A stretch of 64,000 nt of DNA, taken from the NCBI RefSeq assembly GCF_900115155.1, contig NZ_FOVM01000003.1:272747-336746 (forward strand), read 5' to 3'. Origin of the DNA: Mycetocola miduiensis. Lineage in GTDB: Bacteria > Actinomycetota > Actinomycetes > Actinomycetales > Microbacteriaceae. Under the pieces are notes generated by a model. The model made no database searches, was not told where the DNA came from, and saw nothing but the letters and a program-made list of their open reading frames with translations. Shown here piece by piece: positions 1 to 7,888 of this stretch (its first letter is position 1; every line of letters starts with the position of its first letter). A program made the position numbers and the translations under genes.

Positions 1-260
1 TCGTAGCGTGTTGAGGCGACCCGGCCGCGTTGAGTGCTCCACGCCAAGGGCATGTTCAAAGCATCGGCCCACCCGATGTCCATCGCACGGTCAAGAAGCA
101 CCTCGAACGAGACACCTCGGGGGTTCCGCACGATAAGAACAGGAGAGCCGGCACCCGGCCCATCGGTGAGTTCCGCGCGATCCACCCGAACGAGCTGGGT
201 TGGGCTACCGACGCGTCGCCTGGCGTCCTCGCCCATGATCGGTGACGAGGAGCTGCGCAT
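1..260 (-). CDS. DUF4432 family (aldose-1-epimerase-like) protein, partial at window edge
   Basis: Only the N-terminal ~86 residues are inside the window; the gene continues past base 1. The translation contains a stretch like RGVSFEVLLDRAMDIGWAD followed by LAW, which resembles the DUF4432/aldose epimerase-like fold, where the 'DRxxDIG' segment is typical. The start is placed at the ATG at 260 because GAGGAG lies 7 bases upstream and the ATG overlaps the permease stop codon (TGATG), suggesting translational coupling. DUF4432 proteins are often encoded with sugar ABC importers and are thought to act on sugars or sugar derivatives. The family is moderately sure, the substrate unknown. Confidence 0.65.
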   Translation of the reverse strand, partial: MRSSSSPIMGEDARRRVGSPTQLVRVDRAELTDGPGAGSPVLIVRNPRGVSFEVLLDRAMDIGWADALNMPLAWSTQRGRVASTRY

Positions 261-1273
261 CAGCCGGCTCCTCGCACTTCGGCGGCCGACCGGCGCCGAG
301 CACCGACCGCTACGGCGATAACGAGCACGGCGCCGGTGACGATGTACTGCCAGTAGGAGGAGACGCCCAGCATGTTCAGAGACTTGGACAGGACGGCGAA
401 CAACATGGCGCCGATAACGGTTCCGAAGACGGTTCCTCGCCCTCCCCGTAACGACGTGCCTCCAACAACGACAGCGGCGATGACGCCCATTTCGATGCCT
501 GTGGCCATGTTTGCTTCGGCGGATGACAGCCTGCCAGCCATGAACACGCCGGCGAGGGCGAAGCAGGCGCCAGCGACCATGAATACGACCACCTTGCTTT
601 GATTCACTCGCATACCGGCCAGTTCCGCAGCGCGCTGGTTTGATCCCATTGCGCGCAGCGTGCGACCGAACGATGTGCGGTACAGCAAAGAGTACGTCAG
701 CACCGCGAGCACGATGAGTGTCAGGAACGGGTACGGCAGAAAGCCGATGGAGTCGGTCGTCAGCGCGCGAAAGTTCGACGACGTGACGGTGACAACTTTC
801 CCCCCAGTCCAGATGAAGGAGGCGCCAAGGAACAGGTAGAGCGTGCCGAGCGTCGCGATGAACGGCGCAATCTTGACGTACGTGACCAGCAGCCCATTGA
901 CCAGGCCGAGGATCGCACCGATCACGACTGCGAGAAGTATCGCCATTCCGATGTTGGTATAAGGCAGGACCGTTCCAACGGCGATAGCGCTGACAGCGAT
1001 GACGCCGGCGACCGAGAGGTCGAGCAGACCGGCAGTGATCAGCAGGACCATTCCGCATGCTGCAATTCCGACGAAGGCGGTTTCGAACAGGATGTTCTGA
1101 ATGTTGCCCGCGCCGAAGAACGAAGGTTTGATCAGTCCGACGACGATGAATGCGACGGCGACAACGACGACGAGGTACTGGTGCGAGAGAAAACTGAGGA
1201 TGGTTGAGGTCACCGACGACGTGGGCGCTGTCCGTGTGGTCTCAGGTTCGGTGATGGCTGATGTAGTGGTCAC
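260..1273 (-). CDS. Sugar ABC transporter permease (RbsC-type)
   Basis: A 337-residue inner-membrane permease of the ribose/xylose/galactose (CUT2) class. After a polar N-terminus of about 25 residues it is almost entirely hydrophobic with 8-10 predicted helices. It carries the typical GxxxLG(L/V)VNG segment near residue 120 and the conserved AVVVGGTSLRGGRG loop near 280. The GTG start at 1273 is preceded by GGGAG and overlaps the previous permease stop (GTGA). It is the second of two permeases in the operon, so the channel is probably a heterodimer working with the twin-domain ATPase upstream. The substrate is inferred to be a sugar from the isomerase and epimerase-like neighbours. Confidence 0.9.
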   Translation of the reverse strand: MTTTSAITEPETTRTAPTSSVTSTILSFLSHQYLVVVVAVAFIVVGLIKPSFFGAGNIQNILFETAFVGIAACGMVLLITAGLLDLSVAGVIAVSAIAVGTVLPYTNIGMAILLAVVIGAILGLVNGLLVTYVKIAPFIATLGTLYLFLGASFIWTGGKVVTVTSSNFRALTTDSIGFLPYPFLTLIVLAVLTYSLLYRTSFGRTLRAMGSNQRAAELAGMRVNQSKVVVFMVAGACFALAGVFMAGRLSSAEANMATGIEMGVIAAVVVGGTSLRGGRGTVFGTVIGAMLFAVLSKSLNMLGVSSYWQYIVTGAVLVIAVAVGARRRSAAEVRGAG

Positions 1274-2313
1274 GCCACTCTCCCTTCAAAGACGCGACGA
1301 ACGGCCGCTCGCTGCGCGCTGTCGACGCTGAGCGCGAAGACCAGGAGGACGCCGAGCGCGATGTACTGGTAGAACGAGGGGACGTTCAACAGGTTCAGAC
1401 CGGCGTTGATCATCGCCAGCAACAGCGACGCCAGGAATGTGCCAACGATATTGCCTCGTCCGCCGGCCATGCTCGTACCACCGAGGACGACCACGGCGAT
1501 CGCCTGCAGTTCGAGACCGGTGCTCAGCGAGCCGTTGACGCTGCCGAGTTGGCTGGCCAGGAGAACTCCGGCGAGACCAGCCGTGGCTCCGGCGGCGATG
1601 TAGGCGATGAGCTGGATGCGCTTGACGTTGATGCCGCTGTCGGTGGCAGATTCGGGGCTGCCCCCAACGGCGACGAGGTGTTTGCCGAACCGCATCTTCT
1701 CCAGAACGAACCAGAACCCGGCTCCGACGAGCACAGAGAGAATGAAGGGTACAGGAATACCGAACAGTGACGACGTCGCGATGGAACGAAACGCTGTGTC
1801 GGTGATCATGACGGGGGCGCCATCGGTGAAGAGCAGAGCCACCCCTCGGTAGATCCCCAAGGTGGCGAGGGTCGCGATAAAGGCGGGGACCCGGAACTTC
1901 GTCACGATCACGCCATTGAGCAGTCCGAGGACGATCGCCGCGGCGATGCCGGACAGAATGCCGGGCACAAGGCCCCACGCATTGACGGACACCGCAACCA
2001 CACATGCCGCAACGGCCTGAGATGAGCCGACCGAGAGGTCGATACCGCGCAACGCGATCACCATAGTCATGCCGTAAGCCGTGATGGCGAGAATCGCGCC
2101 GTTGACGAGCATGTTCGTAATGTTTGAGGCGCTCAGAAAACTCGGCACGAGAACGATCCCGGCCAAGAGCACCAAGGCAAAGGGGACGATGATGCCAAGC
2201 TTCTGCAGTAGGCTCTGCCGCCGGGCCGCGCGGGCACCACGGCGAGCGGATTCCTCGCGCTCATGCTCAATCGACGCGACAGCGTCCAGTTGGGCCTTGG
2301 ATGTGTCAAGCAT
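1270..2313 (-). CDS. Sugar ABC transporter permease (RbsC-type)
   Basis: A 347-residue CUT2-family permease. A charged N-terminal tail of about 35 residues (many Glu and Arg) precedes about ten hydrophobic segments. The signature AVVVLGGTSMAGGRG loop lies near residue 275, and a GLLNGVIVTKFRVPAFIATL segment near 135 is typical of the family. The start was chosen at the ATG at 2313 because TTGGAGG sits just upstream; an earlier in-frame TTG at 2331 overlaps that ribosome site. It overlaps the end of the ATPase gene by 8 bases and the next permease by 4, so the importer subunits are translationally linked. Confidence 0.9.
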   Translation of the reverse strand: MLDTSKAQLDAVASIEHEREESARRGARAARRQSLLQKLGIIVPFALVLLAGIVLVPSFLSASNITNMLVNGAILAITAYGMTMVIALRGIDLSVGSSQAVAACVVAVSVNAWGLVPGILSGIAAAIVLGLLNGVIVTKFRVPAFIATLATLGIYRGVALLFTDGAPVMITDTAFRSIATSSLFGIPVPFILSVLVGAGFWFVLEKMRFGKHLVAVGGSPESATDSGINVKRIQLIAYIAAGATAGLAGVLLASQLGSVNGSLSTGLELQAIAVVVLGGTSMAGGRGNIVGTFLASLLLAMINAGLNLLNVPSFYQYIALGVLLVFALSVDSAQRAAVRRVFEGRVA

Positions 2314-3826
2314 GCGTTCCTCCAACGGCAACCTGTCCTACAGAAGCGCCGACGATGTTGTCCTCGGTGATGTCCGGTCCGGCGAGCTCTGCGGTCTGCC
2401 GCCCAGCAAGGTACACAAGGCACCGATCAGAGATTGCGGTGAGTTCGGGGGCATCTGAGCTCGACACGATCACAGCGACACCTTGTGCCGCCAGACGTCG
2501 AATCAGTTGGTAAATTTCCAGCTTGGCGCCGACGTCTACGCCGCGAGTGGGTTCGTTGAGCAGCAGGACCCGGCATCCGGATTGAAGTGCCCGGCCGAGC
2601 AGGACCTTCTGCTGGTTGCCTCCAGAGAGATTGCCGATGAGTTGGCCGCCGTGAGGTACCCGGATGCTCAATTCGCCGCGCAATCGCTCGAAAACCGCGC
2701 GTTCGCTGCGTCGAGACGGTACCAGCCGACGCCACCCGGACACCGACTTGGGGTCACGGGAAACCATCGTATTCTCAGTGACGTCGAGATGGGGAAGGAT
2801 GCCTTCGCTCTTGCGGTCCTCGCTCAGCATGTAGATCCCGGCAGTGATGGCGGCGTGCACCGATCTCACCTGCACGGGGACACCATCGATGGAGATACGT
2901 CCAGCGAGCGCGGCACGGTCGCCGAAGAGAGCGCGCGTGAGCTCCCCCCGACCTGATCCAACAAGGCCGGCGAGGCCAACGATCTCACCCGCTCCCACTG
3001 AAAGAGAGAAGGGTTCGTCGAAACCTCCGACGCGCAGCCCGTCGACAACCAGGCGCGGATCCTTCCCGGTTGCCGCTGCGTCGACTGCTCGTTCAAACGT
3101 CTGCGGCTTACGGCCGAGCATGTGCTCTACGAGAGCCTGCTCATCGAGCGCACCGGTTTCGGAACGGTGCACCAGGGATCCGTCTCGAAGCACCGCCACC
3201 TCGTCGCAAAGGTCGAAGACCTCGTCGAGGTGATGCGAGACATACATGATCGCCTTGCCTTGGGCTGCCAACCGCCGCACGATCCCGTGCAGGCGGCCGA
3301 TTTCGGCGCGGTTGAGCGCCGCGGTCGGCTCGTCCATGATCAGCACATCGAAGTCACGCGAGAGTGCTCTGGCGATCTCGACCATCTGCTGGTCGCCTGT
3401 CGTCAGAGAGCTCACGAGTCGGTCGGGGTTGAGATCCAGTCCGAGCGTCGAGAGCAGTTCTTGAACCCGCGCCCGAGTGTGCCCGGCGCGGACCACTCCT
3501 CCGCTCGTCAATTCGTGGCCGAGCATGATGTTATCTGCGATTGAGAGCTGGGGCACGAGCCGAAATTCCTGACTCACCACCGAGATCCCCGCCGCCTGCG
3601 ACTCCGCGGAGTTGGCGAGCTGGAGGCTCTCTCCGCGGAGTAGCAGACGACCTTCGACGGGCTGTTCGATGCCCGCGAGAATCCTGATGAGAGTGCTCTT
3701 ACCTGCCCCATTCTCGCCGACAAGGGCAAGTACGCGGCCCGCGTCCAGGGCAAGCGATACCCCCTTCAGGGCGCGCACACCGGGGTACTGCTGCACGATG
3801 TTCTCGACGGCGAGCATGGCAGGCAT
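2306..3826 (-). CDS. Sugar ABC transporter ATP-binding protein, twin-domain (RbsA/MglA-type)
   Basis: A 506-residue ATPase with two nucleotide-binding halves, the usual length for RbsA/XylG/MglA proteins. The first half has Walker A GENGAGKST near residue 36 and Walker B VLIMDEPTAAL near 165. The second half has a degenerate Walker A (GLVGSGRGEL), the signature LSGGNQQKVLLGRAL and Walker B VLLLNEPTRGVDVG, as expected for this family. It energises the two downstream permeases at the cytoplasmic membrane face. An AGGAC ribosome site precedes the ATG. It sits 30 bases after the binding-protein gene, so it belongs to the same transcript. Confidence 0.93.
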   Translation of the reverse strand: MPAMLAVENIVQQYPGVRALKGVSLALDAGRVLALVGENGAGKSTLIRILAGIEQPVEGRLLLRGESLQLANSAESQAAGISVVSQEFRLVPQLSIADNIMLGHELTSGGVVRAGHTRARVQELLSTLGLDLNPDRLVSSLTTGDQQMVEIARALSRDFDVLIMDEPTAALNRAEIGRLHGIVRRLAAQGKAIMYVSHHLDEVFDLCDEVAVLRDGSLVHRSETGALDEQALVEHMLGRKPQTFERAVDAAATGKDPRLVVDGLRVGGFDEPFSLSVGAGEIVGLAGLVGSGRGELTRALFGDRAALAGRISIDGVPVQVRSVHAAITAGIYMLSEDRKSEGILPHLDVTENTMVSRDPKSVSGWRRLVPSRRSERAVFERLRGELSIRVPHGGQLIGNLSGGNQQKVLLGRALQSGCRVLLLNEPTRGVDVGAKLEIYQLIRRLAAQGVAVIVSSSDAPELTAISDRCLVYLAGRQTAELAGPDITEDNIVGASVGQVAVGGTHA

Positions 3827-3855
3827 GAGCTGTCCTCTCTTCAGGATGGTGGATG

Positions 3856-4866
3856 TTAGCGGTTTTCGCGGCCAGCTGTGAAGTCAGCCACGGTCTCCTT
3901 CGTCACGACCGTGACTGGGAAGAACACCGTCTTGGTGTCGGCGTCTGAGAACTCAGGGTCCTTCCCATCCAGAAGTGCGAGCGCGGTCTTGACCGCAGCT
4001 TCGCCCTGGCCGTACGGGTCCTGTGCAATGGTGGCCGACATCAGTCCGTCCTCGATCAACGCGAGTGCGTCGTCGTTGCCGTCGAACCCAATGAGGGTGA
4101 AGCCGTCGGCGACTGATTTGCCCGCAGTCTCGAGCGCGCGCTGTGCACCAACCGCAGATGCGTCGTTCGCCGCATAGATGATATCGAGATCGGGGTTTGC
4201 CGAAAGCATGTCCTGCGCGGCGGCGTAGCCACCGTCAACGGTGTCTTCGCCGCTCAGGCTCGCGACGACCTCGAACCGGGTGTCCTCGGCCAGCGCGTCC
4301 TTGAAACCGGCGACCCGCTCCTCGCCGACGACCGAACCTGCGTGCAGCTCGATGACACCGACCTTCTTGGACTCGGTTGAGGTGCCGGCGAGGTCGATGA
4401 GGTACTGCGCCGCCTGCTCTCCACCGTTGTAGTTGTTCGACAGAACGTAGGCATCGTAGTCACCGGCGGTGCCGATGTCGCCGATGACGACAGGAATCTG
4501 GGCGTCGTGTGCCGCGTCAATCGTGGCCGGTAGAGCCGACGGCTGCACCGGGGTCACGATCAGCGCTGAGATGCCCTGGTTGATCAGGTCGAGACTCCCG
4601 GAGACCTGCTCCTGCTGAGAGCTTTTCTGGTCCGCGACGACGACGGTCGCACCGTTTTCTTCAGCCGCCGCCTTGACTCCAGCAGACCAGGCTTGCCAGT
4701 AGGGGTTCTGGAGGTCGTAGACCGAGTATCCGATGACAAGCGGGTCCTGCTTGACGAATTCGGTGGCTGCACCCCCTGCGGTTGCTTCGTCGGACCCCGA
4801 GGCGCACCCGGTGAATGCGATAAGCGGAACAGCTACGAGTGCGAGCAAGCTCAAACGTCGACGCAT
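3856..4866 (-). CDS. Sugar ABC transporter substrate-binding lipoprotein (RbsB-type)
   Basis: A 336-residue periplasmic-binding-protein-like lipoprotein. The N-terminus MRRR is followed by a hydrophobic stretch and the lipobox FTGC, so the mature protein is anchored outside the membrane. The body matches the ribose-binding class: IGYSVYDLQNPYWQA at the start of domain 1, an ALIVTPVQPSAL loop, IPVVIGDIG and, in domain 2, IIYAANDASAVGA and LIGFDGND. The start is the ATG at 4866, with AAAGGAG 6 bases upstream; the frame is open further upstream but overlaps the isomerase gene there. It supplies the substrate to the permeases and ATPase that follow. Confidence 0.92.
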   Translation of the reverse strand: MRRRLSLLALVAVPLIAFTGCASGSDEATAGGAATEFVKQDPLVIGYSVYDLQNPYWQAWSAGVKAAAEENGATVVVADQKSSQQEQVSGSLDLINQGISALIVTPVQPSALPATIDAAHDAQIPVVIGDIGTAGDYDAYVLSNNYNGGEQAAQYLIDLAGTSTESKKVGVIELHAGSVVGEERVAGFKDALAEDTRFEVVASLSGEDTVDGGYAAAQDMLSANPDLDIIYAANDASAVGAQRALETAGKSVADGFTLIGFDGNDDALALIEDGLMSATIAQDPYGQGEAAVKTALALLDGKDPEFSDADTKTVFFPVTVVTKETVADFTAGRENR

Positions 4867-4924
4867 GATGTCTCCTTTGACTGTGTTTTTGTGGTGGTTG
4901 TGGTTGTGATTTGAGGAAATGGAA

Positions 4925-5674
4925 CTAGCTGATGGCCGTCCGGAGGCGCCCGGTATTGGCGGCGTCCGAGACGAAGTCGTTATCGTGCACGCCGGCCCAG
5001 CTGGGGAGCGGGGCAAGGTTGTTCTCGGCGGCTTCGGTGGGCTCGTGGCTGTAGGTCGAGACCTCTCGCACGACCAGAGGAACGTCCGAGTCGGGCGGGC
5101 AGCGGAAAGCGTGAAGGTGCTTGCGATGCATGACGAACTTTGGGTCACCAGCGCGCAGTCGCACGTAGCTGGTCAGTTGCTCATAGGACTTCTCGCGTCC
5201 CTTGGGCAGGGCGACACCCTCCGGCCATGCCTCACCCTCTGGCATCCCCGAGAACGTCAGCACTTCGACACCCGGCTCCACGGACGGGGTCGGGCTGTAG
5301 AAGACCTCCATCTCGCCGAGGACGACCTCGTAGCTTTCGGTCTTCCGAGCGTGATGATGCGGCGGGCAGAACTTGCCCGGGTGCACGATCATCAGTTTGT
5401 CGCACAGTCCCGAGTAGTCCGCGTAGGGTGCCGCGCCAGCGGGCAACCCGTCGACGGCAGGCTCATTCAGCGATTCGAAGATGATCATCGCTTCATAGGG
5501 TTCCCGCGACCAGAGGCCGTTCTCGAATGCGTCGTACTGGTCGGCACCGAAGACAATGCCAGCAGAGTCGTTGACCATGTCGCTGGTGATCGGGTAGCGA
5601 ACCGCCGTGCCGAGGGCAGCGGCCTCCCGCACCCATTCGTCGTACTCGCGACGTGTAATTGACGTCCTTGTCAT
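4925..5674 (-). CDS. D-lyxose isomerase family sugar isomerase (cupin)
   Basis: A 249-residue cytoplasmic cupin resembling D-lyxose ketol-isomerases (PF07385), which convert D-lyxose and D-xylulose or D-mannose and D-fructose. The metal-binding motif PPHHHARKTESYEV (about residues 108-121) supplies two His, a Lys and a Glu. A later MHRKHLHAFRCP and VVREVSTYS supply the remaining His and Glu, so the metal site looks complete. The ATG at 5674 is chosen because GGAGG lies 6 bases before it; longer starts run into the operator. It is the first gene after the LacI operators and precedes the importer, so the imported sugar is probably isomerised here. The exact sugar is not determined. Confidence 0.82.
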   Translation of the reverse strand: MTRTSITRREYDEWVREAAALGTAVRYPITSDMVNDSAGIVFGADQYDAFENGLWSREPYEAMIIFESLNEPAVDGLPAGAAPYADYSGLCDKLMIVHPGKFCPPHHHARKTESYEVVLGEMEVFYSPTPSVEPGVEVLTFSGMPEGEAWPEGVALPKGREKSYEQLTSYVRLRAGDPKFVMHRKHLHAFRCPPDSDVPLVVREVSTYSHEPTEAAENNLAPLPSWAGVHDNDFVSDAANTGRLRTAIS

Positions 5675-5715
5675 GAAAACCTCCGGTGCAGTCCGAGCAC
5701 CGCCCATCTCGACGG

Positions 5716-5742
5716 TGAACCGGTTCATTTTTGAACCGGTTC
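5716..5742. promoter_or_regulatory. Tandem LacI-type operators
   Basis: A perfect 12-bp palindrome TGAACCGGTTCA occupies 5716-5727. A second copy with a 10-bp perfect core GAACCGGTTC occupies 5733-5742. The centres are 16 bp apart. The central CG and the length fit LacI/GalR-family operators. They lie between the regulator gene and the isomerase start, where a repressor would block the importer operon. Confidence 0.75.
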
Positions 5743-5791
5743 GATCTTCCGACATCCATGGCCCGTTGTCAACCTCAGGACCTGCGCTTCA

Positions 5792-6853
5792 TTAACGCAA
5801 ACGAGCGGGCCCCGTCGACTGGCGCACGATGAGCGCGGGAGTGAGGAGCTCTCGCTCACCACCGTCACGGGTCGCGCCGCTCAAGAGCATCTGCCCGGCG
5901 ATCACTCCAACCTCGAAGGAAGGTTGCCGAACGGTCGTCAAGGGTGGGCGCAATGCCTCGACGAATTCGACATCGTCGTATCCGACCAACGACACATCTT
6001 CTGGCACCCTCAGTCCACGACGCTGCAGCGAAAGCAGAGCACCAAGGGCAACGAGGTCATTGGCGCACACGATCGCCGTCGGCTCACATCTACCCCACAG
6101 TTCGTCTGTCGCGGTAATCCCCATTGCCGCAGTCAGATCCGACACCTCAACCTCGATGAGCACGTCACTGGCTTCCAGGCCAGCCGTTTGGATCCCGGAC
6201 AGAACACCCTCGCGCCTCTCGACACACCAAGGAACATTGCGAGGACCATTGATGAAAGCGATCGAGCGATGTCCGAGCTCCAGGAGGTGAGTGATCGCCT
6301 GGCGAGCTCCCTCCACGTTGTCGAGGCTGATGCTGCTTCCGGCGTCTGGCGCATCACCATTCTCGAGCGCCACCACCCCCAGGCGTCGGTCTGCGAACTG
6401 CTCCCAACTTCGCAGTTTGTCGATCGGGGCAACGAGTAATCCGTCGACGCCCTGCTGGGCGAGAGCTCGAAGTAGACGTTCCTGTCGAGCGGGATCCTGG
6501 TGGGTCGACCCGACGACGAGGGTGAGGTCGTGCTCCTCGAGCACGGACTCCACCCCACGTAGCACATCCGCCCAATAAGGATTCCCGACATCAGGCAGAA
6601 CCACGCCGACGAGGCCACTCTTCCGGCTACGCAGCTGACCGGCAGCACGCGAGCCGACAAAGCCGAGTTCGCGCATCGCCTTTTCCACACGCGCGCGAGT
6701 GCGCGGCCTCACGCTATCCGGTGTGTTGATCACGTTCGAGACCGTTCCCAGAGAGACCTGGGCCCTCTTCGCAACATCGCGAACGCCGACGGCTCGGCGG
6801 ACATCGGCACCCTTGCTTGGGTCGCTTCGATCGGATGTGACAGCCGGAACCAT
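5792..6853 (-). CDS. LacI family transcriptional regulator
   Basis: A 353-residue repressor with an N-terminal helix-turn-helix (about residues 22-45, VGVRDVAKRAQVSLGTVSNV) followed by the hinge and a periplasmic-binding-protein-like sensor domain (SGLVGVVLPDVGNPYWADVL near 80; AIVCANDLVALGAL near 265). GGAGGAAG precedes the ATG at 6853. It is encoded just upstream of the sugar operon in the same direction. Palindromes of the same sequence lie both downstream (5716-5742) and upstream (6963-6974) of it, so it probably represses itself and the importer and is released by the imported sugar or its product. Confidence 0.93.
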   Translation of the reverse strand: MVPAVTSDRSDPSKGADVRRAVGVRDVAKRAQVSLGTVSNVINTPDSVRPRTRARVEKAMRELGFVGSRAAGQLRSRKSGLVGVVLPDVGNPYWADVLRGVESVLEEHDLTLVVGSTHQDPARQERLLRALAQQGVDGLLVAPIDKLRSWEQFADRRLGVVALENGDAPDAGSSISLDNVEGARQAITHLLELGHRSIAFINGPRNVPWCVERREGVLSGIQTAGLEASDVLIEVEVSDLTAAMGITATDELWGRCEPTAIVCANDLVALGALLSLQRRGLRVPEDVSLVGYDDVEFVEALRPPLTTVRQPSFEVGVIAGQMLLSGATRDGGERELLTPALIVRQSTGPARLR

Positions 6854-6962
6854 CTTCCTCCATCCGCTATAGCATCAGACGATTGTGGCAATCTAACCGG
6901 CAAGCCAGACCGAGGCCCGGCGCGACTGTCGAAAGAGAGACTGGGACTATTCTAGCGAATCC

Positions 6963-6974
6963 TGAACCGGTTCA
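6963..6974. promoter_or_regulatory. LacI-type operator upstream of the regulator gene
   Basis: A perfect copy of TGAACCGGTTCA, identical to the operator at 5716-5727, lies about 110 bp upstream of the LacI start codon. It suggests autoregulation and possibly DNA looping with the downstream pair, about 1.25 kb away. Confidence 0.7.
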
Positions 6975-7888
6975 CAGTCCTGCAGCGTTGATTCCTCGAC
7001 CTCTCATGCGATAGGACGTTTGCTATCATCCCAATCGTCATCACCGTCACGATACAGCGGGGCCACTTCTCGAGCACCATTTCCAACTCGCCGCCTAAGC
7101 CCACCGCTTACGCCAAGAGCCTCAGCCCAACCAAATCGCCGCTTTGGGAAATCGCCCAGGAGTAAGTCCAGGAGAGATCACGTTCCCGAGGAAATCGCTC
7201 ACGAGGTGCACATGTGACCGGAGCTCGCGGGCCTAATAGATCTGATGCTTGCGACTCCACCGGTGACTGTATTCCTTGGCAAAATCAATCATGCCCAAGT
7301 CCGGCCTCGTATCCCGCTTTTGCACTCCAGTCGGCCGTCGTCACGGGCGGCGGGGGCGTCGTCCGCTCTCGGAGAGTTCCATGCACCAGCCAAATTGCCG
7401 CGCGTCCGACGCCATCCATCCGGGGCGGGCCGGAGATGTGCCAGACGGTGCGACCCCTTGGACGTGCAGAGCGATTCTGGACGACACCGGATGTCTCGGA
7501 GATTCGCCGCTTCCCCTGTGCTTACAGGGAACCGGGCGGTTCGCTGCCTCCGTGTACCTAGACACGATCGGTCGGTCACGATTGATTGTGATGGGTTAAT
7601 GATGGGTATCCCGACAATTTGAACCAGGAACAAATGAGAGTGTTTTTCGCCGTCTCGTCCACCCGCGATCGGAGCATGATCCTGCGGATTTCCGCGGTTC
7701 TCATTGACACAGCCAATGCGCTGGTACGGAAGAGTACGGGTTATTGCTGGTGGCCGAGAGACGTTTCCGGTGCACTGCAGGTCCGGATCGACGATCAGGA
7801 TGCCGGTGAAACTCGCTACGCCGATGGCACCCCTTACTCGCGGAATGCCACCGATTGCCCGTTTCATAGGCGAATAAAAGTGTGCGCC
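6975..7888. other. Non-coding spacer holding a decayed attachment-site scar
   Basis: No credible gene was found in these ~900 bases: the open frames on both strands are short and lack ribosome sites or family resemblance. The only recognisable structure is the decayed repeat at 7448-7606. Confidence 0.5.
7448..7606 (-). repeat. Decayed tRNA-end/attachment scar repeat (copy 1)
   Basis: GGTGCGACCCCTTGGA at 7448-7463 resembles the inner end of the tRNA 3' fragment seen at 62.6 kb. ACAGGGAACCGGGCGGTTC follows, then TGATGGG at 7589-7595 and 7600-7606, 11 bp apart. The order and spacing match the complete copies at 16.73, 22.97, 44.24 and 62.60 kb, but the outer tRNA arm is lost. It is in the same orientation as the others. 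Confidence 0.6.
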
